A stretch of 64,000 nt of DNA from Bacteroidota bacterium (GCA_025361565.1 JANYKN010000018.1:62001-126000), one strand, 5' to 3'; positions 1 to 8,480 are shown, counted from the first letter of the stretch. Translations and numbers: made by a program. Notes: generated by a model from the letters alone, not told the origin.

Positions 1-249
1 GTAGTTTTGGCTTCATTAATCATGGTTTTGTATGATATTGTTATGGAACAAGTTGCACCAAAAATTGATATGTGGAACTGGTACAATAACATTGTTCCTT
101 TTCAGAATTATATGGCATGGTTTGTTGTTTCGGTATTCTTTCATTCAATCATTAAAGGATTGAAAATAAATACCCAAAACAAATTAGCCTTTCTAGTAAT
201 CATCTGTCAGATTTTGTTTTTCATGAGTTTATACATTTTTATAATTTAA
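1..249 (+). CDS. CruF/DUF422-type carotenoid hydratase, C-terminal fragment
   Basis: The frame is open from the first base, so only the last 82 or so residues are present. The fragment has the pattern D-x-x-M-E-x-V-A-P, then W-x-W and N-Y-x-x-W, which in the DUF422 family (CruF, and archaeal bisanhydrobacterioruberin hydratase) lies between membrane helices; a hydrophobic helix ends the protein. Such enzymes add water to the 1,2 double bond of the carotenoid psi end. It sits 4 nt before an acyltransferase and leads a row of carotenoid-modifying genes, which supports the call. The family call rests on this short motif region and on the neighbours. The upstream part lies outside the window. Confidence 0.7.
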   Translation, partial: VVLASLIMVLYDIVMEQVAPKIDMWNWYNNIVPFQNYMAWFVVSVFFHSIIKGLKINTQNKLAFLVIICQILFFMSLYIFII

Positions 250-253
250 TCCA

Positions 254-877
254 TTGATTTTAAGGGCCAAACATAATATTTTCATTCATCCATTTTTCAA
301 ACGGTATGCCGTTTGGATTCTTAAAAGGCAATTTAAACCCATTCAAATCATCGGTGAATTTCAGGATAGAAATATGCCAATACTTCTCATATCCAATCAC
401 ATAAGCTGGTGGGATGGGTTTTGGGCAATGTATATTAATTTGAAAGTGCTCAATAGAAAATACCATTTTATGATGCTCGAAGATCAATTGCGCAAATATT
501 GGTTTTTCAATTATACGGGTGGTTTTTCGGTTAATAAAAAATCAAAAAGTATAATCGAAACCATCCGATATACTTCGGAACTACTTGACAATAAAGAAAA
601 TATGGTTCTTATTTTTCCTCAAGGCGAAATCCAAACCATGCACAGCCAAAATATGGTGTTCGAAAAAGGTCTCGATCCTATTCTAAAGAATAAAGAAGGC
701 AAAGTTCAAATTGTATTTCTGGCCAATCTGGTCGATTATTTTTCGAGCCCAAAACCTGGAATTTATTTCTATATTCAAGAATATAATGATTTGGTTTTTG
801 ACTCGGAAACAATTCAATATCAATATAATGAATTTTACAGACGAAGCATTGAAAACCAAAAGCAATTAAAAAATTAA
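254..877 (+). CDS. PlsC-like acyltransferase, probably acting in carotenoid tailoring
   Basis: A 207-residue protein with the two hallmark blocks of glycerolipid-type acyltransferases: N-H-I-S-W-W-D at residues 48-54 (catalytic His49/Asp54) and F-P-Q-G-E at 121-125. The frame opens with TTG; no in-frame ATG lies between the preceding stop and the catalytic block, so TTG is the only reasonable start. It lies 4 nt after the CruF-like gene and 2 nt before a family 2 glycosyltransferase. In green sulfur bacteria a glycosyltransferase (CruC) and an acyltransferase (CruD) finish chlorobactene glucoside laurate; by context this gene is inferred to acylate the sugar of a carotenoid glycoside. A phospholipid role (lysophosphatidate acyltransferase) is the alternative. 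Confidence 0.75.
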   Translation: MILRAKHNIFIHPFFKRYAVWILKRQFKPIQIIGEFQDRNMPILLISNHISWWDGFWAMYINLKVLNRKYHFMMLEDQLRKYWFFNYTGGFSVNKKSKSIIETIRYTSELLDNKENMVLIFPQGEIQTMHSQNMVFEKGLDPILKNKEGKVQIVFLANLVDYFSSPKPGIYFYIQEYNDLVFDSETIQYQYNEFYRRSIENQKQLKN

Positions 878-879
878 CC

Positions 880-1974
880 ATGATTTATCTGGCTTATTTT
901 ATTTTCGGATTTGCTTTTGCTCAATTGCTTGTAGCTCATGTAAATCTGGTATTTAGACCGAATTTCACAAAATCCAAACCTGATTTTAATGCTTTGGTTT
1001 CTATTTTAATTCCTGCCCGCAACGAAGAAAAAAACATTGGAAACCTATTAAAAGATTTACAAAATCAAGATTATCAAAACATTGAAATCATTGTATTCAA
1101 CGATCTTTCAACCGATAAAACTGCCGAAATTGTTTCGGAATATTCAAATCTTGATTCGCGCATTAAACTTATCAATTCCAGCGGTTTGCCCAATGGTTGG
1201 CTTGGAAAAAATTACGCATGTCACAACTTGTCCCATCATGCAAAAGGTGCATACTTTTTATTTTTAGATGCCGATGTTCAAATTTGTAAAGACATTGTTA
1301 TTAATACAATAGGCATGGCAAAAAAACACAATTTGGGATTGCTTTCTATTTTTCCAAAGCAAATTATGATTACAAAAGGCGAACAAATTTCAGTACCTGT
1401 TATGAACTATATTTTGTTATCACTACTGCCTTTGATTTTGGTACGAAAACTGAAATTTCCATCGCTTGCTGCTGCCAATGGTCAGTTTATGCTTTTTGAA
1501 TCGGCAAAATACCTTGAATATTTGCCCCACGAAAAAATGAAAGCCAATAAAGTGGAGGACATTGAAATTGCACGCTTTTATAAACAAAACAATATTAAAA
1601 TTGCTGTACTAACTGGCAATGATACAATTACTTGCAGAATGTACAATAGTTTCAGCGATGCAGCCAATGGTTTTTCGAAAAATGTGGTTAATTTTTTTGG
1701 GAATTCATTTGCGATGGCTACTATTTTCTGGATTATCACCACATTTGGATTTCTAGTAGTTTTGTTCAATTTATCTACAAATACTTTTATATTTTACATA
1801 CTTATATCATTGATTACAAGAATATTAATTTCGGTAATTAGTCGACAAAATATTTTGCAAAACATCATTTTTATTATCCCTCAGCAATTTGCCATGGGAT
1901 TGTTCATCTACAAAGCAATCATCAACAAATTTAAAAAACAACATCAATGGAAAGGTCGAAATATTTCATTATAA
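880..1974 (+). CDS. Family 2 glycosyltransferase, probably carotenoid glycosyltransferase
   Basis: A 364-residue membrane-bound GT2 enzyme. An N-terminal helix (about 3-20) precedes the GT-A fold: S-I-L-I-P-A-R-N-E-E (41-50), N-D-L-S-T-D (74-79), the G-W-L-G-K-N-Y-A block (106-113) shared with the CrtQ/CruC-like group, the metal-binding D-A-D at 130-132, and V-E-D-I-E. Three or so helices follow, and the tail ends W-K-G-R, also seen in CrtQ-type proteins. Placed between the acyltransferase and the desaturase, it is inferred to transfer a sugar to the hydroxyl made by the CruF-like hydratase. Its last 28 nt overlap the start of the next gene, which suggests translational coupling. The acceptor is inferred from context only. 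Confidence 0.78.
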   Translation: MIYLAYFIFGFAFAQLLVAHVNLVFRPNFTKSKPDFNALVSILIPARNEEKNIGNLLKDLQNQDYQNIEIIVFNDLSTDKTAEIVSEYSNLDSRIKLINSSGLPNGWLGKNYACHNLSHHAKGAYFLFLDADVQICKDIVINTIGMAKKHNLGLLSIFPKQIMITKGEQISVPVMNYILLSLLPLILVRKLKFPSLAAANGQFMLFESAKYLEYLPHEKMKANKVEDIEIARFYKQNNIKIAVLTGNDTITCRMYNSFSDAANGFSKNVVNFFGNSFAMATIFWIITTFGFLVVLFNLSTNTFIFYILISLITRILISVISRQNILQNIIFIIPQQFAMGLFIYKAIINKFKKQHQWKGRNISL

Positions 1975-2681
1975 CCATTATAATGGTTTTTAGTATAACA
2001 AGTATCAAAGCAACTTATAAATCAGACATTTATAATGCTTATATCTCAAATAACATGTCCAAATGGAAAAATGTAATAGACGAAATGAATTTGCAACCAA
2101 CCAAAAGCAATGATTTTGTATTGGAATTACTTAATTATCAGTATGGTTACATTGCATGGTGTGTAGGAAATAAAAAAGAAAAACTGGCCAAAGAGTATCT
2201 TGAACTTGGAGATAAAAACATTCAATTGCTTGAAAAAAATGCATACAAATTATATCTGGTAAATGCATACAAATCTGCTTTTTATGGATTTAAAATTGGC
2301 TTGAATAAATTCCAGGCTCCATTTCTGGGCCCAAAAAGTGTGGATTGTGCCAAATTAGCAATGCAGCAAAACGAAAAGGAACCATTTGGATTTGTTCAAT
2401 ATGGTAATGGTCAATATCATATGCCCCCTGTTTTTGGTGGATCAAAAAAAGTAGCGGCAGAATATTACGAAAAAGCCAAAAATTTAATGGAACTTGATCC
2501 GACTCAAATAAAAGAAGATTGGAACTATTTAAGCTTACTTACCATGATTGGAAAGTCATACACAGAGCTTAAATATTACAAAACGGCAAAAATGTATTAT
2601 GAAAAAATACTGAAAATTGAACCCAATTTTTTATGGGTTAAAAATGAATTGTATCCAGAATTATTAAAAAAGATAAAATAA
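1947..2681 (+). CDS. Secreted TPR-like protein in the carotenoid operon
   Basis: A 244-residue protein with an N-terminal signal peptide (about residues 1-22) and helical repeats of TPR type, clearest near the C terminus (Y-T-E-L-K-Y-Y-K-T-A-K-M-Y-Y-E-K). Its start lies inside the end of the glycosyltransferase gene and its stop is 5 nt before the desaturase, so it belongs to the same transcript. The predicted location is periplasmic or membrane-anchored, whereas the flanking enzymes act at the inner membrane; it may scaffold or handle the finished pigment, but nothing in the sequence proves that. No catalytic motif was recognised. Confidence 0.7.
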   Translation: MERSKYFIITIIMVFSITSIKATYKSDIYNAYISNNMSKWKNVIDEMNLQPTKSNDFVLELLNYQYGYIAWCVGNKKEKLAKEYLELGDKNIQLLEKNAYKLYLVNAYKSAFYGFKIGLNKFQAPFLGPKSVDCAKLAMQQNEKEPFGFVQYGNGQYHMPPVFGGSKKVAAEYYEKAKNLMELDPTQIKEDWNYLSLLTMIGKSYTELKYYKTAKMYYEKILKIEPNFLWVKNELYPELLKKIK

Positions 2682-2686
2682 ACATT

Positions 2687-4168
2687 ATGCAAAAAACAGT
2701 ATTGATTGTTGGCGCTGGTCTTGGTGGATTGGCAACTGCCTTGCGATTGGCAAAAAAAGGCTATAAAGTTGAAATGATTGAAAAAAATTCGCAGGCTGGA
2801 GGAAGGCTTAACCAGATAAAAAAAGACGGCTTTACTTTTGATACTGGTCCTAGTTTTTTTAGCATGTCATACGAATTTAAAGAGTTTGCCAAAGAGTGTA
2901 ATATTAATTTACCTTTTAAATATGTTGAACTTGATCCTTTATATACCGTCAATTTTAGCGATAGCCCAAAAACTTACTTTTTATATAAGGACATAAAAAA
3001 ATTGGCCGAACAATTTAAAGACATTGAACCCGATTTTGAACAAAAAATGAATAAATACCTTAAAAAATCAGGTAGGCTTTTTCATGATACCGTAGATCTG
3101 GTAATCAAAAACAATTTTAATTCGATTTTTTCATACATCCTAACGTTGATGTGCGTAAATCCAACGCACATCCCCGTTTTATTCCGAAGTTTTTGGTCGC
3201 AGGTGAAACAAAATTTCTCTTCAAAAGAAGCGCAACAAATTGTATCGTTGGTTGCGTTCTTCCTTGGACGCACTCCTTTTGACACATCAGCCATATATAC
3301 TTTATTGTCCTATACAGAATTTGAACACGATGGTTATTACAATGTTGAAGGAGGAATGTACAAGATTGTAGAAGGAATTGTGGACGAACTAAAAAAGGAA
3401 AATGTTAAAATCACATACAACACTGAAATTGTAGATTTTATTGGCAACTCGAAAAAACTGGATTATTTAATTGATAAACAAGGAAACAAATGGGCCGCTG
3501 ATATTATTCTGGTCAATGGCGATGCAGCGGTTTTCAGGAGCCGTGTTTTTAAACGCGAAAAATATTCAATTGAAAAATTGGACAAAATGAACTGGACGAT
3601 GGGTTATTTAACATTCTATCTGGGCATTAAAAGTAAATTGCCACAAGTAAACCATCATAATTATTTTTTGGGAACCAATTTTGAGCAATATGCAAATAAT
3701 GTTTTGCAAAATCCCGATTCGTTGCAAAAGCCTTATTACTATGTAAATGTGCTTTCAAAACACAATTTGGATTGTGCGCCCGAAGGTTGTGAAAGTTTGT
3801 TTTTTGTATGCCCGGTCCCAAACCTAAAATACAAACCAAACTGGGAAGATAAGGACAGCATTGTAGATAGTATTATTGCTGATTTTTCGAAACGGATAAA
3901 CAAAGATATTAAACCTGAAATTATTTCCAAAACCATTTATACGCCTATCGAATGGCAGAACCAATTTAACCTGCATCGCGGAAGCGGCCTTGGATTGTCG
4001 CACAATATGAACCAAATTGGCGCATTTCGCCCTGCAAACTTCGACGAAAAGTATAAAAATGTATTTTATGTAGGTGCATCAACCATTCCAGGTGCGGGTT
4101 TGCCTATGGCTATTATCAGTTCAAAACTAGCATTTGAAAGAATTGAAAAGCTTGCGGAGAAATCATGA
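2687..4168 (+). CDS. Phytoene desaturase family oxidoreductase (CrtI/CrtD type)
   Basis: A 493-residue FAD enzyme of the carotenoid desaturase family. The dinucleotide-binding G-A-G-L-G-G lies at the very N terminus, followed by E-K-N-S-Q-A-G-G-R and G-F-T-F-D-T-G-P-S, then the C-terminal FAD block with G-A-S-T-I-P-G-A-G-L-P. The length is normal for CrtI (about 490). The D-T-G-P-S-F-F-S-M variant, rather than the D-M-G-P-S-W-Y-W common in lycopene-forming CrtI of this phylum, and the CruF neighbour point to a CrtD-like 3,4-desaturase of hydroxylated carotenoids; this sub-assignment is inference. It is the last gene of the operon; 176 nt follow before a convergent gene. Confidence 0.85.
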   Translation: MQKTVLIVGAGLGGLATALRLAKKGYKVEMIEKNSQAGGRLNQIKKDGFTFDTGPSFFSMSYEFKEFAKECNINLPFKYVELDPLYTVNFSDSPKTYFLYKDIKKLAEQFKDIEPDFEQKMNKYLKKSGRLFHDTVDLVIKNNFNSIFSYILTLMCVNPTHIPVLFRSFWSQVKQNFSSKEAQQIVSLVAFFLGRTPFDTSAIYTLLSYTEFEHDGYYNVEGGMYKIVEGIVDELKKENVKITYNTEIVDFIGNSKKLDYLIDKQGNKWAADIILVNGDAAVFRSRVFKREKYSIEKLDKMNWTMGYLTFYLGIKSKLPQVNHHNYFLGTNFEQYANNVLQNPDSLQKPYYYVNVLSKHNLDCAPEGCESLFFVCPVPNLKYKPNWEDKDSIVDSIIADFSKRINKDIKPEIISKTIYTPIEWQNQFNLHRGSGLGLSHNMNQIGAFRPANFDEKYKNVFYVGASTIPGAGLPMAIISSKLAFERIEKLAEKS

Positions 4169-4344
4169 TTTCAAGCTTAATCTATTTTTAAAAACACAAA
4201 CTATCAGTCAATTTTCATCTGCTAACTTAACCATGTTCAATTGCTTAAAAATACCTAGAACATTTGTAAAAATAAATTGCAAATTTGACCTCTAGAATAA
4301 CTGTTAAATTAATTTATTGTAGGTAATGAAATTCTGAGATTTCC

Positions 4345-5115
4345 TTAGTTTGTAAATACAATCGGATACATTAAACCTGAATAATTTGTTAAATCGGTTT
4401 TGAATGAACCAACAAAAAACTTCATTTTTACTCGTATTGGTATTTTGTTATTGTCATTAGAAATCCATATATCCAAGGCATCTTCACTTTCGAAAGTGCC
4501 TTCTAAAACCACAGGTTTAAATTTCAAACAACTAATTTTTCCCAAATCGGTTTTTATGGTTTCAACGCCTTTGTATCTTACCACCAAATCCCATGGCTCA
4601 TCGTGAAAATATGTATGAATTGTCAATTTATCGCCTTTTTTAAGGTTGTCCATGTTTTTTCTAAGATGGTAAAACGCAGATAAAATATCAAATACATCAT
4701 TTGAAATTTCTTTTTTCCCTGATTTGTCGCTTAATAAAGCATTCTGGTCGTGATAAAAATATACCTCATTGTGGTTTCGGTAATCACCTTCTTTTAAGTC
4801 CATTATTGATTTATAAGGTCTCCCTGTAATAGGATCGAAATAACTTTCGTATATATCTCTGACTTTATAAAGTGTATGTGCTACACCCGTTGTTTTTCCA
4901 ATAGCTTTGACATAATATACATTTTTTCCCTGAAATTTAACTTCCTGCAGATTTAAACTTGCTTCACCACCTTTTACCCATCCATATGACATTTCGTATT
5001 TCAAATCTTCGCCGGGTTTAAAAACTTCAGTAAGTTGATTTTCTTTTTGATCTTTCCGTAAATATTTTACAGGAATAAAAAGAATAATAATTAATATGCT
5101 TATTATTAGTCTCAT
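4345..5115 (-). CDS. DUF3108 domain protein, exported
   Basis: A 256-residue protein with an N-terminal hydrophobic segment (about 3-17) serving as signal or anchor, followed by a beta-rich domain that begins with the DUF3108 pattern G-E-x-L-x-Y-x-x-x-Y-G and G-G-E-A and includes D-L-K-E-G-D-Y and C-L-K-F-K-P-V. In this phylum such proteins are predicted to be periplasmic; their biochemical role is not known. It is convergent with the carotenoid operon and transcribed alone. A well-formed Bacteroidota promoter lies about 170 nt upstream at 5283-5314. No signs of decay. Confidence 0.8.
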   Translation of the reverse strand: MRLIISILIIILFIPVKYLRKDQKENQLTEVFKPGEDLKYEMSYGWVKGGEASLNLQEVKFQGKNVYYVKAIGKTTGVAHTLYKVRDIYESYFDPITGRPYKSIMDLKEGDYRNHNEVYFYHDQNALLSDKSGKKEISNDVFDILSAFYHLRKNMDNLKKGDKLTIHTYFHDEPWDLVVRYKGVETIKTDLGKISCLKFKPVVLEGTFESEDALDIWISNDNNKIPIRVKMKFFVGSFKTDLTNYSGLMYPIVFTN

Positions 5116-5501
5116 CTTTATGTTTTTTAAATTTTCAGATCAACTGTCTCACCTCGGTAGGTGAACTTCCATTTCTTTACCTCCAGGATTTTAGGAACTT
5201 TTTGCAAATGGAAATTTCATTTTTCAAACAAAATGAAAATTGTTTTAGTTAAAACGGAGAGCAAGGCAATTTTGTTATTATACAAATATAAACTAAGATT
5301 TTTTAACATTCAAATTCTTCTTTCATCCAAAAATAATCTAATGGAAAATTGAATTTCATTATAATTTGTATGAAATTTTAAAAAGAAATGATATTTAATC
5401 TGAAGCTTGCAGGTGTTGTAATCTGAAAAATATTGTCACACGTATTATAATTTTTTGAATTTTGTGGGATATTTTTATTTACAATTATAATTCATGCCAG
5501 T
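5116..5501. other. Non-coding gap of 386 nt with a minus-strand promoter
   Basis: Between two minus-strand genes. It contains the promoter at 5283-5314 that reads towards the DUF3108 gene, leaving an unusually long leader of roughly 160 nt. A plus-strand frame at 5161-5352 shows no family resemblance and crosses the promoter, so it was not called. Confidence 0.5.
5283..5314 (-). promoter_or_regulatory. Bacteroidota promoter (-33/-7) for the DUF3108 gene
   Basis: On the minus strand, TTTG (5314-5311), a 20-nt spacer and TATATTTG (5290-5283) match the TTTG / TAnnTTTG consensus of the primary sigma factor of this phylum exactly, with normal spacing. The start codon is at 5115, giving a leader of about 160 nt. 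Confidence 0.6.
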
Positions 5502-5807
5502 TTAACAAGTTAAATATCGGTAAATATCAACTAAGATAAAAGAACTGACTATCTCGGAATTTTTTTCTTTAAACGCTTTGTATATCAATTTACCACTATA
5601 TTGACCAAAAAAGAAAGAAGAAACAGTAAAAAAGTAGGTGTACCACTGAAAACCTAAATCCGTGAAGATACGTGCTAAAACGATAAAAGGAATTGGAATA
5701 TGTATAGACAGAAACCACTGTAATGAAAATTTTTTCACATTTGCCCGCCAGTAACCAAATGGAACATTACTGATAAAAATGAGTATCGATACAATTAGTA
5801 AAATCAT
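5502..5807 (-). CDS. Small integral membrane protein of unknown function
   Basis: About 101 residues with three hydrophobic segments: an N-terminal helix followed by N-V-P-F-G-Y-W-R, a central helix with the Q-W-F-L-S-I-H-I-P-I-P motif, and F-F-F-G-Q-Y-x-G-K near the end. I have the impression of a small conserved family, but know no function. The frame can be extended to a TTG at 5822, but the ATG at 5807 is preferred because a -7-like element (5820-5827) overlaps the extension. It is a single gene, divergent from the FkbM methyltransferase. Confidence 0.6.
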   Translation of the reverse strand: MILLIVSILIFISNVPFGYWRANVKKFSLQWFLSIHIPIPFIVLARIFTDLGFQWYTYFFTVSSFFFGQYSGKLIYKAFKEKNSEIVSSFILVDIYRYLTC

Positions 5808-5819
5808 GTTTTTTTTTTG

Positions 5820-5827
5820 CAAAACTA
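5820..5827 (-). promoter_or_regulatory. Possible -7 element for the small membrane protein gene
   Basis: On the minus strand this reads TAGTTTTG followed by C, fitting TAnnTTTG. No clear -33 TTTG lies 19-21 nt upstream. If real, transcription starts only a few bases before the ATG at 5807. Confidence 0.35.
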
Positions 5828-6000
5828 AGTAATTCTATTTTTAAAAATATAGATTTTGATGTGGTATGTTAGAACCCATCAAATCTTAAACTAGCTAAAT
5901 TATTATCAATCTGTATGATATGGTAAAAACATTCACGAGTATTATTTATAATTATATAATTTTAATATGATATTTGATAATTTCTTTTTTTGCAACTGAT

Positions 6001-6034
6001 TTTGTACAAAAGAACTTAATTATATCTACTTTTG
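6001..6034 (+). promoter_or_regulatory. Probable promoter of the FkbM-dtd-MazG-deoC gene row
   Basis: TTTG (6001-6004), a 22-nt spacer and TACTTTTG (6027-6034). The spacer is 1-2 nt longer than usual. It places the transcript start near 6041, just ahead of the ATG at 6052, and so argues against the TTG at 5974 as a start. Confidence 0.45.
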
Positions 6035-6051
6035 CCAAAATTTCAAATTTT

Positions 6052-6783
6052 ATGATAGATTTCAAAGAATTGTTTGCCAAGTTTTTGCGTTTACGAAAAG
6101 TAATAAAAGGACTTGATAGTTACATAAAACCAGATGTTACACTTCCTATTGCTTCTTTTGGAAATTCAGGAACTTCATGGTCACTTTATGCTGACATTTT
6201 AGATGAAAAATCAATTGTTTATTCTTTTGGAGTTGGCGATGATATTTCATTTGATTTAGGCTTGATTAACCGATTTGATTTGCAGATATTTGCTTTTGAC
6301 CCAACACCAAAATCAATTGATTGGATTTCGACACAAAAACTGCCAAAACAGTTTGTGATACATCCAATTGGGCTGGCCAATTACGATGGTAAAGCAAAAT
6401 TTCATCCACCTAAAAATCCCAATCATATTTCGGCAACCATGTTAGACAGGAGCGAAACCCGCGATCAGGCATATAAGGTTGAAGTAAAAACGATTAAAAG
6501 TATTATGCAACAATTGGGTCACCGCTACGTCGATCTCTTAAAAATGGACATTGAAGGGATGGAATATGAGGTAATTGTCGACATGAAAGAGAAAAACATT
6601 TTACCAACACAGGTTTTAATTGAATTCCATCATCGATTTAAAGGAGTTGGAATTGATAAAACAATTAAAGCGGTTGAAAATATGCGTGAAATGGGATATT
6701 TGGTTTTTCATATTTCGCAAACCGGCGAAGAAATTGCATTTATAAGGAAGGACAAATTACCCCAGAATGTAAAACAGGGCTAA
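6052..6783 (+). CDS. FkbM family SAM-dependent methyltransferase
   Basis: A 243-residue class I methyltransferase. A glycine-rich SAM loop V-Y-S-F-G-V-G-D-D lies at residues 56-64, an acidic strand end F-D-P at 82-84, and the FkbM signature L-L-K-M-D-I-E-G-M-E-Y-E around 162-173. FkbM enzymes usually O-methylate sugars or natural products; the substrate here is unknown. ATG at 6052 was chosen over a TTG at 5974 because a promoter-like element covers the extension and the family begins close to this Met. It ends 1 nt before dtd and so probably shares its transcript, although the two have no obvious functional link. Confidence 0.8.
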   Translation: MIDFKELFAKFLRLRKVIKGLDSYIKPDVTLPIASFGNSGTSWSLYADILDEKSIVYSFGVGDDISFDLGLINRFDLQIFAFDPTPKSIDWISTQKLPKQFVIHPIGLANYDGKAKFHPPKNPNHISATMLDRSETRDQAYKVEVKTIKSIMQQLGHRYVDLLKMDIEGMEYEVIVDMKEKNILPTQVLIEFHHRFKGVGIDKTIKAVENMREMGYLVFHISQTGEEIAFIRKDKLPQNVKQG

Positions 6784-6784
6784 A

Positions 6785-7237
6785 ATGCGTGCTGTAATTC
6801 AAAGAGTTAGCAGGGCTTCTGTAACAATTAATCAGATTGTTAAAGCAGAGATTAAACAGGGTTTGCTTGTCCTTGTTGGAATTGAAGAAAGTGATAACTC
6901 AACAGATGTTGATTGGATGTGTTCGAAAATTGCAAAACTTCGGATATTTGATGACAATCAGGGAGTTATGAATCTTTCAATTATGGATATTTCAGGCGAA
7001 GTTTTATTAATAAGCCAATTTACTTTGCTGGCTAAAACAAAGAAAGGAAACCGTCCATCCTATATTCAAGCTGCCAATCCTGAGATAGCTATTCCAATTT
7101 ATAATGAGTTTAACAAAAAACTTAGGTTAGAAATTGGAAAAGAAATAAAAACGGGTGAATTTGGAGCAAATATGCAGATTGAATTGGTTAATGACGGCCC
7201 TGTTACAATACTCATCGATACCAAAAACAAAGAATAA
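6785..7237 (+). CDS. dtd: D-aminoacyl-tRNA deacylase
   Basis: A 150-residue protein, full length for the family. It starts with the conserved M-R-A-V-I-Q-R-V-S-R-A-S-V and carries both active-site motifs of Dtd: S-Q-F-T-L in the middle and N-D-G-P-V-T (the Gly-cisPro-type motif region) near the C terminus. It hydrolyses D-amino acids wrongly attached to tRNA (for example D-Tyr-tRNA) in the cytosol. It lies directly behind the FkbM gene and 1 nt before a MazG-like gene; dtd next to mazG-like and deoC genes reads as a housekeeping quality-control row. Confidence 0.95.
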   Translation: MRAVIQRVSRASVTINQIVKAEIKQGLLVLVGIEESDNSTDVDWMCSKIAKLRIFDDNQGVMNLSIMDISGEVLLISQFTLLAKTKKGNRPSYIQAANPEIAIPIYNEFNKKLRLEIGKEIKTGEFGANMQIELVNDGPVTILIDTKNKE

Positions 7238-7238
7238 A

Positions 7239-7565
7239 ATGACAATGAATGAGGCTCAACATGCAGTTGATGAGTGGATTAATAAATTTGGTGTTCGATA
7301 TTTCAGCGAATTAACAAATATGGCTTTATTGACAGAAGAAGTTGGTGAATTAGCCAGGATAATTGCCAGAAAATTTGGAGATCAATCGTTTAAAAAAAAT
7401 GAAGAAAATCTTGATTTGTCTGATGAGCTTGCTGATGTATTGTTCGTTTTAATTTGCATTGCAAACCAAACTGGCGTAAATTTGACTGCAGCTTTTGAAA
7501 AAAACATGCAAAAGAAAACAGATAGAGATTCTGAACGGCACAAAAACAATCAAAAATTAATTTAA
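7239..7565 (+). CDS. MazG-like nucleotide pyrophosphohydrolase
   Basis: A 108-residue all-alpha NTP pyrophosphohydrolase. The metal-binding E-E-V-G-E and the later D-E-L-A-D-V-L-F (E-x-x-D) of the MazG fold are both intact. Such small single-domain proteins hydrolyse (d)NTPs or modified nucleotides to monophosphate and pyrophosphate, acting as a pool cleaner. The frame could begin inside dtd at 7155, but the ATG at 7239, 1 nt after the dtd stop, starts the protein where the family starts. The substrate cannot be told from sequence. Confidence 0.85.
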   Translation: MTMNEAQHAVDEWINKFGVRYFSELTNMALLTEEVGELARIIARKFGDQSFKKNEENLDLSDELADVLFVLICIANQTGVNLTAAFEKNMQKKTDRDSERHKNNQKLI

Positions 7566-7595
7566 CATTTAGATTAAAACATAAAAATTATAAAT

Positions 7596-8480
7596 ATGGA
7601 ATTTTCATCAAAATATATTTATCCATTCAGCATCTTGGGTTTGGATGCAAAAGTAAAGGAAGCTATTGACGAGAGTGAGCAAAACTACAAAGTAGAAATA
7701 CTTAAAAAGGTTTTCGGATTGATAGATTTAACTACTTTAAATTCAACAGATACCAAAGCCAAAGTAAAGGAAATGTGTTTCAAAGTGAATGGGTTCCAAA
7801 AAGAATTTCCTTCCTTTCCAAATGTAGCGGCACTTTGTGTTTATCCTAGTCTTGTGGCAACTGCAAAAGAATCACTTTCAATAAATGGAATTGGAATTGC
7901 CTCTGTAGCGGCAGGTTTTCCATCGTCACAAACTTTTCTTGATGTTAAAACTCTTGAATCGAAAATGGCCATTGATAATGGTGCAAGTGAAATTGATATT
8001 GTAATTTCAATAGGCGAATTTCTTTCAGGTAACTTTCAGTTCGTCTATGATGAAATTGCAGCAATTAAAGCGGTTATAGGTAAAAAACATTTGAAAGTAA
8101 TCTTGGAAACCGGAGCACTGATCGATCCTTTCAAAATTTGGGAAGCATCCATTGTGGCAATGAATGCAGGCGCCGATTTTATTAAAACCTCTACAGGTAA
8201 AATACAGCCTGCCGCAACTGTTCAGGCTGCAGTTGTAATGGTTGAAGCTATTAAGCAATTTAATAAAATGACCGGCAAAAAGGTCGGTTTTAAACCTGCA
8301 GGTGGGATTTCGAAAGGGCACGATGCGGTAATTTATTATACCATTGTTAAACAATCACTAGGCGAAGAATGGTTAAACTCTGAATATTTCAGAATAGGTG
8401 CAAGTAGTTTGGCAAATAGCCTGCTTTGTGAAGTGGGATTTCTTGAATCAGGCATTATGCCTGAAATTACATATTTTTAA
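7596..8480 (+). CDS. deoC: Deoxyribose-phosphate aldolase
   Basis: A 294-residue class I aldolase that splits 2-deoxyribose 5-phosphate into glyceraldehyde 3-phosphate and acetaldehyde during deoxynucleoside salvage. The Schiff-base lysine is K197 in F-I-K-T-S-T-G-K; the second active-site lysine is in G-F-K-P-A-G-G. It is longer than the roughly 250-residue enterobacterial form mainly through an N-terminal extension of about 35 residues, common in this phylum. It lies 30 nt after the MazG-like gene, probably on the same transcript. Confidence 0.95.
   Translation: MEFSSKYIYPFSILGLDAKVKEAIDESEQNYKVEILKKVFGLIDLTTLNSTDTKAKVKEMCFKVNGFQKEFPSFPNVAALCVYPSLVATAKESLSINGIGIASVAAGFPSSQTFLDVKTLESKMAIDNGASEIDIVISIGEFLSGNFQFVYDEIAAIKAVIGKKHLKVILETGALIDPFKIWEASIVAMNAGADFIKTSTGKIQPAATVQAAVVMVEAIKQFNKMTGKKVGFKPAGGISKGHDAVIYYTIVKQSLGEEWLNSEYFRIGASSLANSLLCEVGFLESGIMPEITYF

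Noticed and set aside
5161-5352. A 63-codon plus-strand frame in the gap before the DUF3108 gene
   Set aside because: It runs across the minus-strand promoter and shows no protein-like features.
5974-6051. TTG-initiated extension of the FkbM methyltransferase
   Set aside because: It covers a promoter-like element and the extra 26 residues look non-coding.
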